The notes: generated by a model from the sequence alone, not told the origin. Positions 1 through 7,631 are shown, counted from the stretch's first letter. The stretch is 22,494 nt of DNA from an uncultured Acetatifactor sp. (GCA_910586515.1 CAJUGL010000035.1:14868-37361); one strand, 5' to 3'. A program made the numbers and translations.

Positions 1-158
1 CTCAAAGTTCGTTCGCGTAATCCTTCCGGGGGGCTCGCGCACATATGCTGTTTTGAGTTCCGCATATGGGCTCGCCCCCCTTTTTCCTGGAAGGATTTCC
101 GCTCTCAAAGTTCGTTCGCGTAATCCTTCCGGGGGGCTCGCGCACATATGCTGTTTTG
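1..158. repeat. Tandem palindromic intergenic repeat (about 103-bp period)
   Basis: A 55-base block at 1-55 recurs exactly at 104-158, a period of 103 bases. Between the copies, 62-97 is the inverted partner of the block. AATCCTTCC (19-27) pairs with GGAAGGATT (89-97), GGGGGGC (28-34) with GCCCCCC (74-80), and CATATGC (42-48) with GCATATG (62-68). Each unit can therefore fold into a long interrupted hairpin in DNA or RNA. The array lies directly downstream of infB, where rbfA usually follows in this operon, and is cut by the window edge, so its full copy number is unknown. No stop-like T-tract follows the stem on the infB strand, so a simple terminator is not the obvious reading. Confidence 0.85.
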
Positions 159-166
159 CAGTTTCC

Positions 167-3100
167 TTATCTGGGAACCTCAATCATGACATAGGCCTCA
201 ACCATGTCAAATTCCTGTATCTTGTCAAATCCGTCAAATACGAGACCGCACTCAAAGCCTTCCTTTACTTCCTTCACGTCATCCTTAAATCTCTTGAGCG
301 AAGCCAGAGCACCCTCGTAAATCTGCTCTCCCTCACGGGTAATTCTGATCTTGCAGCCTCTCTGGAACACACCGTCTGTCACATAGGATCCGGCGATATT
401 ACCGATCTGGGATGCCTTGAAGATCTGCCTGATTTCCGCGTGGCCGATAATCTTCTCCTCAAATACAGGATCCAGCATTCCCTTCATGGCCGCTTCCACA
501 TCCTCGATGGCCTGATAGATAACCTTGTACAGTCTTACGTCCACGCCCTCTCTCTCTGCGGTGGCCTTGGCCATGGTATCGGGCCTTACGTTAAAGCCGA
601 TAATGATTGCGTTCGAAGCGCTGGCCAATGTCACGTCGGATTCGTTGATAGCGCCTACTCCTCCGTGAATGCACTTCACCACAACCTCCTCGTTGGAGAG
701 TTTGACCAGCGACTGCTTGACAGCTTCCACACTGCCCTGCACATCCGCTTTTACAATCAGGTTCAGCTCCTTCAGATTGCCTTCCTTAATCTGGGAGAAC
801 AGATCATCCAGAGACATCTTGCTCTTTGTCTCCTCCAGCATCTTCTCCTTGTTCTGGGCAAGATAAGTTTCCGCATAGGACTTGGCTGTCTTGTCATTCT
901 CATGGGCCAGGAACACTTCGCCTGCGCTGGGAACATCGGACAATCCCAAAATCTCCACGGGTGTGGAAGGTGTGGCCTCTTTTACCCTTCTGCCCTTGTC
1001 GTCTATCATCGCTCTGACTTTTCCGTGGCAAGCGCCTGCGGAAATGCAGTCGCCCACATGTAATGTGCCCTTTTGTACCAGAACTGTTGCCACAGGGCCT
1101 CTGCCCTTATCCAGCTCTGCCTCAATGACCAGACCTCTGGCTCTTCTGTCCGGATTGGCCTTCAATTCCATAATATCGGCCGTCAGCAGGATAGTCTCCA
1201 GCAGGTTGTCAATTCCCTCCCCTGACTTTGCAGAGACGGGAACGAACTCCGTATTGCCGCCCCAGTCGGTGGCGATCAGCTCATATTCCGTCAGTTCCTG
1301 CTTTACCCTCTCGATATTGGCAGAGGGCTTATCAATCTTGTTTACCGCCACCACGATCTCAATGCCTGCGGCTTTCGCATGGCTGATGGCCTCTATGGTC
1401 TGGGGCATTACACCGTCGTCCGCAGCCACCACCAGAATCGCGATATCCGTGGAATTGGCCCCCCGCATACGCATGGCTGTAAATGCCTCGTGCCCGGGCG
1501 TATCCAGGAAAGTGATCTTTCTTCCGTTTATCGTCACTGTATAGGCACCGATATGCTGGGTTATGCCGCCTGCCTCTCTGTCCGTCACATGAGTCTTCCG
1601 AATCGTGTCAAGCAAAGAGGTCTTGCCGTGGTCCACATGGCCCATAACACAGATAACCGGAGGTCTCTCCTGCATGGCTGCCTCGTCTTCCGCATCCTCT
1701 TTCAGCAGTTCCTCGATCACGTCAACCTTTACTTCCCTCTCGCAGAGAATATCGTATTCCATGGCAATATTCTCCGCCTCTTCATAGGAAATCTCCTGAT
1801 TCACGGTGACAATCTTGCCCTCCAGGAACAGTTTCTTCACAATAGCGGAAGGCTGAACCTTTATCTTGTCTGCAAAGTCCTTTATGGTGATGGCATCGGG
1901 CAGAATAACTACCTTGATAACCTCCTCTGCCACCTCTTCTTTCTTCTTCTCAGGTCTGATGAACCTGCCGGGCTTGTTCTTCAGCGCTTCGTCTTCTTCG
2001 TAGATATGATCCTTCCTGGAGCGCTTGCCCTTCTCCTGGCTGTTTGCGCGCCTCTTTTCTTCCTCGCGCTTCTTCTCCAGATCTTTGGACGGAGCCTCCG
2101 CACCGAAGCTCTTACCCGGCTTATTATCTCTGAATCCGGCTCCCTGTCCGCCGCTGCCTCTGCCGTCACGCGGGCTGCCGTTAAAATTACGTCCGCCGCC
2201 CGCAGCAGCGCCCGGACCACGGCGATCGCCCTGACCGCCCGCAGAACCAGGTCTGCCGCCTCTCTGAAATCCGCTCTGTCTGTCCGGCCTTCCATTTTGA
2301 CCGCTGCCTCCTCTTGACTGGAACTGTCCCCGTTCCTGCCGATTCCCCTGGCCGCTGCCCTGGCCGGCATATCCCCTGTTGTCGCGGTTGCGGTTGTCCT
2401 GACCATATCCCTCCTGACTGCGGTTTCCCTGGAATCGTCCGGTTCTGGCCGTACGGTCCTGACTGTTTCCCGCGCTCTGGGTTCTTCCGCCCTGACCTCT
2501 GTCATTCTGGTTTCTGTCGTTTTGATTTCTATCGCGCCTCGGCCTGTCGTTTTGGCTTCTGTCAGCCTGAGGTTTATCCGACTGATGTCTCTCGTTCAGC
2601 GGTCTGTCAGTCTGCGTTTTCCCGCTCTGGTTCTTCTCTGTCTGAACCTTCTCCGGCTGAACTTTCTCTATCTGACCTTTCTCTGTCTGAACTTTTTCTG
2701 CCTGAACTTTCTCCGTCCCGAGAACCTCATTCTGGATTTTTTCCGGCTGAAGCTTTTCGTTATGGACGGGCGTTGTCTGGTTCTTCTGTTCCTCAGTCAA
2801 AGGTCTGCGGTTTTCCGTCTGCTCCGGTCTTGCCTTCTGCTGCGGCTTGGCCGGCACCATCTGTACCGCGGGAGTCGGCGAAGGAGGCGTCAGCGGCTTG
2901 ATGCGCACAGGCGCCTGTACCTGCTGCCTGCGGTCATTGCGCCCGCCCTGAGGCTTATTGCCGCCTCCGCCCTGACGTCTGTTGTTATTTCCCCCCTGCT
3001 GAGTACGCTGCATCTTTGAATTCTGAGGATTACTCACAAAAATAATCGTCTTCTTCTTTTTAGGGGTATCCGCCGACTGATTTTCTCCTGTTTTGGCAGG

Positions 3101-3352
3101 CTTTGCGCCCTCCTTTGCCGGCCCTCTGGACGCTCCGTCCTTTGCCGCATCCTTTTTTGCAGGCGTCTCGGCCTTCTCGGGCGTTCCCTTCCCGCTCTTG
3201 CCGAAAGCCCTTCGCACCAGCTGTGAGGCGTCTTCGTCAATGGAGCTCTGCGCGGCCTTCGCCTCTATGCCCTTCTCCTGCAAAAAGCCCAATATATCTT
3301 TACTTTGCACCTCTAATTCCTTAGCGAGTTCATGTACCTTTACTTTCGCCAT
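167..3352 (-). CDS. infB: Translation initiation factor IF-2
   Basis: IF-2 is a GTPase that places fMet-tRNA on the 30S subunit and promotes subunit joining. The 1061-residue product begins with an IF2_N domain, followed by a long low-complexity K/Q/R/G linker (about 55-430) and a second IF2_N domain (about 488-536). The GTPase motifs are GHVDHGKT (571-578), the switch GGITQHIGAY (595-604), DTPGH (617-621), NKID (671-674) and SAK (707-709), followed by the beta-barrel and C-terminal domains. It is the last visible gene of the rimP operon. I chose the ATG at 3352 because GGAGG sits five bases upstream. An in-frame ATG at 3364, four codons earlier, has no comparable site. The linker contains five-residue repeats of type xEKxQ (nt about 2495-2761). 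Overall length is long for the family because of the linker. Confidence 0.96.
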   Translation of the reverse strand: MAKVKVHELAKELEVQSKDILGFLQEKGIEAKAAQSSIDEDASQLVRRAFGKSGKGTPEKAETPAKKDAAKDGASRGPAKEGAKPAKTGENQSADTPKKKKTIIFVSNPQNSKMQRTQQGGNNNRRQGGGGNKPQGGRNDRRQQVQAPVRIKPLTPPSPTPAVQMVPAKPQQKARPEQTENRRPLTEEQKNQTTPVHNEKLQPEKIQNEVLGTEKVQAEKVQTEKGQIEKVQPEKVQTEKNQSGKTQTDRPLNERHQSDKPQADRSQNDRPRRDRNQNDRNQNDRGQGGRTQSAGNSQDRTARTGRFQGNRSQEGYGQDNRNRDNRGYAGQGSGQGNRQERGQFQSRGGSGQNGRPDRQSGFQRGGRPGSAGGQGDRRGPGAAAGGGRNFNGSPRDGRGSGGQGAGFRDNKPGKSFGAEAPSKDLEKKREEEKRRANSQEKGKRSRKDHIYEEDEALKNKPGRFIRPEKKKEEVAEEVIKVVILPDAITIKDFADKIKVQPSAIVKKLFLEGKIVTVNQEISYEEAENIAMEYDILCEREVKVDVIEELLKEDAEDEAAMQERPPVICVMGHVDHGKTSLLDTIRKTHVTDREAGGITQHIGAYTVTINGRKITFLDTPGHEAFTAMRMRGANSTDIAILVVAADDGVMPQTIEAISHAKAAGIEIVVAVNKIDKPSANIERVKQELTEYELIATDWGGNTEFVPVSAKSGEGIDNLLETILLTADIMELKANPDRRARGLVIEAELDKGRGPVATVLVQKGTLHVGDCISAGACHGKVRAMIDDKGRRVKEATPSTPVEILGLSDVPSAGEVFLAHENDKTAKSYAETYLAQNKEKMLEETKSKMSLDDLFSQIKEGNLKELNLIVKADVQGSVEAVKQSLVKLSNEEVVVKCIHGGVGAINESDVTLASASNAIIIGFNVRPDTMAKATAEREGVDVRLYKVIYQAIEDVEAAMKGMLDPVFEEKIIGHAEIRQIFKASQIGNIAGSYVTDGVFQRGCKIRITREGEQIYEGALASLKRFKDDVKEVKEGFECGLVFDGFDKIQEFDMVEAYVMIEVPR

Positions 3353-3371
3353 GCCTTCCTCCATTTCTGCC

Positions 3372-3701
3372 TTAAACGGCGCTTTGTTTCTCTTTCAGTT
3401 GTTTGATGATCGCATCCGCTAATCCCGCTTCACATACGCCCAATGATGACCGCAAGTCCTTCCCGATCGCCGCTCCCAGCCTCTCTCTCGTCTCACAGAT
3501 TTCAAGAGGTACCCGGTAGTAAGCGCATTTATCGGAAAATAACTTTTTGGTATTATCCGACGCATCCTCCGCAATGATTACCAGCATGGCGGAGCCTTTC
3601 CTGATTGCCTCCAAGGTCTGAAATTCACCACTGACCAGATTGCGTCCTCTCGCAGCAATTCCCAAAAGCGACAAAACCTTACTCTGCTTCAAGTTTCTCA
3701 A
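3372..3701 (-). CDS. ylxQ: YlxQ-type L7Ae-family RNA-binding protein, TTG start
   Basis: This is a small ribosomal-L7Ae/L30e-like protein of the kind encoded between ylxR and infB in Firmicutes; the family binds kink-turn-like RNA. The N-terminal stretch KVLSLLGIAARGRNLVSGE and the later AMLVIIAEDASDNTKK segment match the fold. The frame is open to an ATG at 3731, but that would add ten residues overlapping ylxR. A TTG at 3701 has GGAGG six bases upstream, inside the ylxR coding sequence, and gives 109 residues, close to the usual family length of about 100. The start overlaps the end of ylxR by 23 bases, which suggests translational coupling. The function assignment is by family only. Confidence 0.88.
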   Translation of the reverse strand: MRNLKQSKVLSLLGIAARGRNLVSGEFQTLEAIRKGSAMLVIIAEDASDNTKKLFSDKCAYYRVPLEICETRERLGAAIGKDLRSSLGVCEAGLADAIIKQLKEKQSAV

Positions 3702-3951
3702 ACTCTCCCTCCAAAGTATCGTATACTTCACTTGGAATACTCATTTTGAAAGAACGCTCCAGCCCCCTGTTCTTCCTGGCTTTGAGCAGACATTCCCTGC
3801 TCTTACAAACATATGCGCCTCTTCCGTTCTTCTTGCCTGTTATATCCAGGCATATATCATTTTCGGCTGTTTTCAGGACTCTTATCATATCCCGCTTTCC
3901 CTTCATTTCTCCACAGCCCACACACTGCCTCAAAGGAATCTTTTTCGCCAT
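3679..3951 (-). CDS. ylxR: YlxR/RnpM family protein (DUF448)
   Basis: This 90-residue basic protein has the hallmark RQCVGCGEMK near the N terminus and GRGAYVC in the middle, the two conserved blocks of the YlxR family. Members bind RNA or DNA, and in Bacillus one has been linked to RNase P modulation (RnpM); this is family knowledge, not visible here. The gene sits in its canonical place, eight bases after nusA and overlapping the start of ylxQ. The cysteines in CVGC and the later VCKSREC could form a small metal- or fold-stabilising cluster. The ATG at 3951 begins MAKKIPLRQC, the usual family start. Confidence 0.93.
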   Translation of the reverse strand: MAKKIPLRQCVGCGEMKGKRDMIRVLKTAENDICLDITGKKNGRGAYVCKSRECLLKARKNRGLERSFKMSIPSEVYDTLEGEFEKLEAE

Positions 3952-3959
3952 AAAATCCT

Positions 3960-5318
3960 TTACTCCTCATCCCGTTCCTCCGATTCCGCCGGTTCTTCAG
4001 GTTCCGGATATTCCTGAGTTTCCGCCTCAGCCGGATATTCCCCGTATTCGTCCGGTTCCGCCTCAGCCGAATATACTCCATCTTCTCCTGCTTCCGCCTC
4101 GGCCGGGTATTCTTCGTATTCTCCCTCTGTCAGGTATTCCTCATCCCCGCCTTCCGTCTCCGTCAGCTCTTCCGTTCTCTCTTCCTCCTCATATTCCTCC
4201 CCCTTATCGCTTTCAAACTCCCCGTACTCACCGTAATCCTCCTCTATGTAGTCCTCATAGCGGAAGCCCGGCGCATCCTTTGCCTGGGTCTCTGATTTGA
4301 TATCAATCTTATAGCCAGTCAGTCTGGCGGCCAGCCTGGCATTCTGCCCCTCCTTGCCGATAGCAAGGGACAGCTGGTAATCAGGAACCACTACCTTCGC
4401 CGTCTTCTCCTCAGGGTCCGCAAACACGGCCACGATTTTAGCCGGAGACAGCGCGTTCTGAATCAGATTACCCGGATTCTCGTCCCAATTTACAATGTCT
4501 ATCTTCTCCCCCCGCAGTTCGTCCACAATGGCGTTGACCCTGGCGCCGTTCATTCCCACACAGGCGCCCACAGCATCCACATTCGGATTGTAGCTCCACA
4601 CTGCGATCTTGGTACGGCTGCCGGCCTCCCGGGCAATACTCTTTATCTCCACCGTACCGTCCTTGATCTCCGTCACTTCCGATTCAAACAGCCGCTTTAC
4701 CAGTTCCGGATGAGTACGGCTCACATTTATCCTGGGGCCCTTCGGCGTATTCTTCACTTCCAGAATATACACCTTGATGCGCTCCGTAGGCCGGAAAACT
4801 TCTCCCTTGACCTGCTCTCCCTCATTCAGCATGGCATCCGCCTTGCCGAGATTTATGCTTATATTTTTACCCATATAACGCTGTACTACACCGGTTACAA
4901 CGTCTCTTTCCTTCTCAAAGTACTGATTATAGATAACGCTTCTCTCTTCCTCGCGAATTTTCTGAAGGATGACATTTTTGGCATTCTGGGTTGCGATGCG
5001 GCCGAACTCCTTGGACTTGATTTCCACATGGAGCATGTCGCCCACCTTTGCCCTGGCGGAAAGCACTCTTGCATCATCCAGGGAAATCTGCAGACAATTA
5101 TCCTCCACATCCTCTGCTGCGGGTACGACTTCCTTTTCCGCATACACCAGAAAATCGCATGTCTCCCTGTCGATCTCCACACGCACATTGTCCGCCTTGC
5201 CAAAATGATTCTTGCAGGCAGTCAGCAGTGAATTCTCAATCGCCTCAAACAGAGTCTCCTTGCTGATTTCCTTTTCCCTCTCTAAAATGTCAAGCGCCTC
5301 CATTAACTCCTTATTCAT
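3960..5318 (-). CDS. nusA: Transcription termination/antitermination factor NusA
   Basis: NusA binds RNA polymerase and nascent RNA to control pausing, termination and antitermination. The 452-residue product has an N-terminal polymerase-binding domain (about 1-125), an S1 domain (about 135-200), KH1 with VGMNGARV (254-261) and KH2 with AIGKEGQNARLAARLTG (319-335). After KH2 comes a roughly 100-residue tail made mostly of Glu, Asp, Tyr and Pro, with the phrase EYPAEAE repeated (nt 3960 to about 4256). Many Firmicute NusA proteins end near KH2, so the tail is an extension. The ATG at 5318 is preferred because GGAGG lies five bases upstream. An in-frame ATG at 5330 overlaps that site. ylxR follows after eight bases. 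Confidence 0.95.
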   Translation of the reverse strand: MNKELMEALDILEREKEISKETLFEAIENSLLTACKNHFGKADNVRVEIDRETCDFLVYAEKEVVPAAEDVEDNCLQISLDDARVLSARAKVGDMLHVEIKSKEFGRIATQNAKNVILQKIREEERSVIYNQYFEKERDVVTGVVQRYMGKNISINLGKADAMLNEGEQVKGEVFRPTERIKVYILEVKNTPKGPRINVSRTHPELVKRLFESEVTEIKDGTVEIKSIAREAGSRTKIAVWSYNPNVDAVGACVGMNGARVNAIVDELRGEKIDIVNWDENPGNLIQNALSPAKIVAVFADPEEKTAKVVVPDYQLSLAIGKEGQNARLAARLTGYKIDIKSETQAKDAPGFRYEDYIEEDYGEYGEFESDKGEEYEEEERTEELTETEGGDEEYLTEGEYEEYPAEAEAGEDGVYSAEAEPDEYGEYPAEAETQEYPEPEEPAESEERDEE

Positions 5319-5380
5319 CATTTCCTCCATTCCGGCTCTTTGCCAACCCTTCGTTGCCAGGTCCTCACCCCAAAATAATC

Positions 5381-5396
5381 TTCGCCACTTTGCGAA
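5381..5396 (-). promoter_or_regulatory. Small hairpin between rimP and nusA
   Basis: TTCGC (5381-5385) and GCGAA (5392-5396) form a five-base stem with a six-base loop, in the 84-base gap between rimP and nusA. On the transcribed strand it is followed by GATTATTTT, which gives it the look of a weak attenuator or processing site. The stem is too short for a confident terminator. Confidence 0.3.
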
Positions 5397-5402
5397 ATTG
5401 CG

Positions 5403-5867
5403 TTAAAAGTCAATTGTCAAACGAATCACTGCCACATCCCCGCGTTTGAATGTCCTGGCATTATCCTCCACCAGTACGGTTATGCTGTCCCTGTCGAAAC
5501 TCTCCAATACTCCCGAATATTCCCGGCATCCGTCCACAGGCTTGAAGAGCCTGACATCCACCTCCAGACCAAGACTTGCCTGCAGATGACGATCCTTTTT
5601 CAGCACACGTCCCAGCCCGGGACTGCTGACTTCCAGAATATAGGCGTCAGGAATAAAATCTTCTCTGTCCAGTTCATCGGACAGACGGCGGCTCACATTC
5701 TCACAGTCCTGTATGTTCACGCCCTCCGGCTTATCAATATAGGCCCGAAGATAAAAGTCTCCGTCCTCCTTCACATATTCCACGTCATAGATCGTCACGC
5801 CCTCTGCCTGGGCGATTGGTTTCAATAAACTTTCGGTTCTCTCTTCATACTCTTCTCTGCGGGACAT
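5403..5867 (-). CDS. rimP: Ribosome maturation factor RimP
   Basis: RimP assists late assembly of the 30S ribosomal subunit. The 154-residue product shows the family's YDVEYVKEDGDFYLRAYIDK strand region, then ILEVSSPGLGRVLKK, followed by a C-terminal SH3-like barrel (VDVRLFKPVDGCREYSGVLES and later). The frame is open to 5936, but the upstream part is not RimP-like. The ATG at 5867 has GGAGG five bases upstream and starts MSRREEYEERTESLL, as expected. It is the first gene of the operon, about 100 bases downstream of the predicted transcription start. Confidence 0.94.
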   Translation of the reverse strand: MSRREEYEERTESLLKPIAQAEGVTIYDVEYVKEDGDFYLRAYIDKPEGVNIQDCENVSRRLSDELDREDFIPDAYILEVSSPGLGRVLKKDRHLQASLGLEVDVRLFKPVDGCREYSGVLESFDRDSITVLVEDNARTFKRGDVAVIRLTIDF

Positions 5868-5922
5868 TCCGGCCTCCATATGTCTCAAAAAATTTCCTGA
5901 ATATGCTTCCAACATGCAAGTA

Positions 5923-5944
5923 AGAGTGGCCCGCAAGCCACTCT
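5923..5944 (-). promoter_or_regulatory. Hairpin in the rimP operon leader
   Basis: AGAGTGGC (5923-5930) and GCCACTCT (5937-5944) form a perfect eight-base stem with a six-base loop. It lies about 20 bases after the predicted start of the rimP transcript. No T-run follows immediately. It may stabilise the leader or serve as a binding site; its role is not shown by the sequence. Confidence 0.5.
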
Positions 5945-5972
5945 CACCATAAAATCACTGTATCTATTGTCT

Positions 5973-6001
5973 AGTATAGTCCCAGATTAAGGAAATGTCA
6001 A
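5973..6001 (-). promoter_or_regulatory. Sigma-70 type promoter of the rimP-infB operon
   Basis: On the minus strand a perfect -35 box TTGACA (5996-6001) is followed after exactly 17 bases by TATACT (5973-5978), one mismatch from the consensus -10. Transcription should start near 5966 and give a leader of about 100 bases ahead of rimP. Confidence 0.85.
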
Positions 6002-6039
6002 CACTTTTATCACATTTTTTTGAAAGTTCAGCAAGTACC

Positions 6040-6088
6040 GTTACTGTTCACTCCGTTCACAGTAACTGATGCACCTGTGAACAGTAAC
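6040..6088. repeat. Short copy of the GTTACTGTTCAC dispersed repeat
   Basis: GTTACTGTTCAC (6040-6051) is perfectly inverted at 6077-6088 (GTGAACAGTAAC), and a second inner CAGTAAC lies at 6060-6066. Read on the minus strand, this copy matches the two ends of the long copy at 15353-15485 with the central part missing. It fills the gap between the rimP promoter and the 3' end of apbE. It could act as a hairpin at the end of apbE, but no T-run follows. Confidence 0.8.
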
Positions 6089-6091
6089 CAA

Positions 6092-7141
6092 CTACCTCCC
6101 AACTTCAATGTACGACTCCATCCCCTGGGACATGACAATTTCCCCGTCCGCCATGACGAACAGAACCTCCGCGCCGTATTCCGCAGCCAGGGCGAGCCCC
6201 TGCTCCGGTCCGAGAATAAAGCAGGCGGTAGAGAGCGCGTCGCTGACCAGCCCGTCCCCTGACAGCACGGTCACACCCCGGACGCCGGAATCCGCCGGAT
6301 AGCCGGTAGCCGGATCCAGAATATGATGATAACGCACCCCTCCGGCCTCCGCGTAGCGCTCGTAATCTCCGGAAGTGGAGATGCACCACTGTCCCCTCAA
6401 AGTCAGAATCCCCACCGAGTCCGCCGTATCAAAAGGGTCCACGATACTGACCCTCCAGGGGCTTCCGTCCGGTTTCTGCCCATAGGTCAGAATGCTGCCC
6501 CCAAGAGAAATCACCGCTCCCCCGATTTCTTCCTGTTCCTTCAGCAGCTCTCCGATACCGGCCAGGGCAAAGCCCTTTCCCACAGCCCCCAGGTCCAGAC
6601 GCATTCCCTCCGGCATAAAGAGGCGGCTCTCCGCCCCCCGGACAAGGTTGATCTGCTCTCCACCGCAAAAAGTCAGCGCCTCCTCCACCGCGCCGTCCGA
6701 AGGAGGCGAAAATACCTCCCCCTCTCTGCCCGCCGCCCATCCGTCAATATCCCACAGACGCACGGCGGCCCCCAGCGTCACGTCAAAGGCTCCGGCGGAA
6801 TCCCTGTGCAATTTCATGCAGCTGTACAGAAGTTCCGCCATCTCCTCCGAAAGCGCGCAGCCCTCCTCGCTGCCGGCGGAGGCATTGATTCGATACACCT
6901 CGGAAGTATCCAGACGCCAGGACAGAAAATCCCGCTCCAAATGCTCCAGATATACCTGAGCCGTTTTGATAAAAGTATCGGCTGTTCTCTCCGGGGCGTA
7001 TATACTTTGACGAATCACCGTCCCCATGGCAATGTCTGCATACTGCCGGGAACCCGTCCCGTCAAATTCTCCCTTCCTGCCGCAGCCGCAGCAGCAGACC
7101 ACCGATGCCAAAAAAACGACAGTTCTGAAAAAGCGCTTCAT
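6092..7141 (-). CDS. apbE: ApbE-type FAD:protein FMN transferase, lipoprotein
   Basis: ApbE enzymes attach FMN from FAD to a Thr or Ser on target proteins outside the membrane. The 349-residue product starts with a hydrophobic signal and a cysteine cluster VVCCCGCG (14-21), which fits a lipoprotein signal with Cys20 the likely lipidated residue. Family motifs include MGT (39-41), GAFDVTLGAAVRLWDI, LDLGAVGKGFALAGI, GGAVISLGGS, the HHILDPATGYPA block and the metal-binding VSDALSTACF. AAAGGA precedes the ATG at 7141. It is divergent from a NusG-II protein and a Gx transporter, partners it often keeps in this group. No FMN-binding target protein is visible in the window. Confidence 0.95.
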   Translation of the reverse strand: MKRFFRTVVFLASVVCCCGCGRKGEFDGTGSRQYADIAMGTVIRQSIYAPERTADTFIKTAQVYLEHLERDFLSWRLDTSEVYRINASAGSEEGCALSEEMAELLYSCMKLHRDSAGAFDVTLGAAVRLWDIDGWAAGREGEVFSPPSDGAVEEALTFCGGEQINLVRGAESRLFMPEGMRLDLGAVGKGFALAGIGELLKEQEEIGGAVISLGGSILTYGQKPDGSPWRVSIVDPFDTADSVGILTLRGQWCISTSGDYERYAEAGGVRYHHILDPATGYPADSGVRGVTVLSGDGLVSDALSTACFILGPEQGLALAAEYGAEVLFVMADGEIVMSQGMESYIEVGR

Positions 7142-7178
7142 TTTTTCCGTCCTTTCTGCTATACTGAATCCTATATTT

Positions 7179-7209
7179 GCAACAGTTCAGACAGGCGCTG
7201 AACCGTTGC
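7179..7209. promoter_or_regulatory. Inverted repeat in the divergent apbE / NusG-II intergenic region
   Basis: GCAACAGTTCAG (7179-7190) and CTGAACCGTTGC (7198-7209) are inverted repeats with one mismatch in twelve and a seven-base centre. The palindrome sits midway in the 100-base gap between two divergent genes. A weak rightward promoter (CAGACA 7188-7193, 17 bases, TATATT 7211-7216) would overlap it, the position expected of an operator. An RNA hairpin is the alternative reading. Confidence 0.5.
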
Positions 7210-7241
7210 CTATATTTCACACCCCCAGGAAAGGTCATCCC

Positions 7242-7631
7242 ATGAAAAACAAACGCGCCGCTGCCCTCATGGCAGCATTTCTCCTCCTATTATGCGCAGT
7301 CAGCCTCCTCAGCCTGACTGCGCCGGAGAAGTCAAAGAACGGATACATCGCCGACATCTACCAGGACGGGAATCTCACCATGAGCATCTCTCTGGCAGAC
7401 GAAACGGAAACGCGGACCCTGCTCCTCCGGGCCGGGAACGGCGGGAAAAACGAAATTGAAATAAGGCCCGGCAGTATAGGCGTCATCTCCGCCGACTGCC
7501 CGGACAAAATCTGCGTCCGCCAGGGCTTTATCAGCGATTCCCGGCTGCCGGTCACCTGCCTGCCGAACCGGCTGGTCATCCAGCTCCGTCCCGCGGACGA
7601 TGACTCCTCTGCCGACACGCTTACCTACTGA
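7242..7631 (+). CDS. NusG domain II-containing secreted/membrane-anchored protein
   Basis: A 129-residue protein with a single N-terminal hydrophobic segment (about 7-27) and an extracytosolic domain. The blocks ISADCPDKICVRQGFIS and PVTCLPNRLVIQL are the signature of the stand-alone NusG domain II family (PF07009), which is not the transcription factor NusG. The ATG at 7242 has AGGAAAGG upstream; the longer open frame from 7026 runs back through apbE and is not expected to be translated. The next gene, a Gx transporter, begins 32 bases later in the same direction. In electron-transfer gene sets, as I recall, proteins of these two families appear as EetA-like and EetB-like neighbours. The biochemical role is unknown. 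Confidence 0.85.
   Translation: MKNKRAAALMAAFLLLLCAVSLLSLTAPEKSKNGYIADIYQDGNLTMSISLADETETRTLLLRAGNGGKNEIEIRPGSIGVISADCPDKICVRQGFISDSRLPVTCLPNRLVIQLRPADDDSSADTLTY

Noticed and set aside
53..1063. Plus-strand open frame of 336 codons opposite infB
   Set aside because: It mirrors the conserved IF-2 coding sequence on the other strand, has no family features and no ribosome binding site.
1379..2901. Long plus-strand and alternative minus-strand frames across the IF-2 linker
   Set aside because: Low-complexity repeats keep several frames open; composition is a shadow of the linker.
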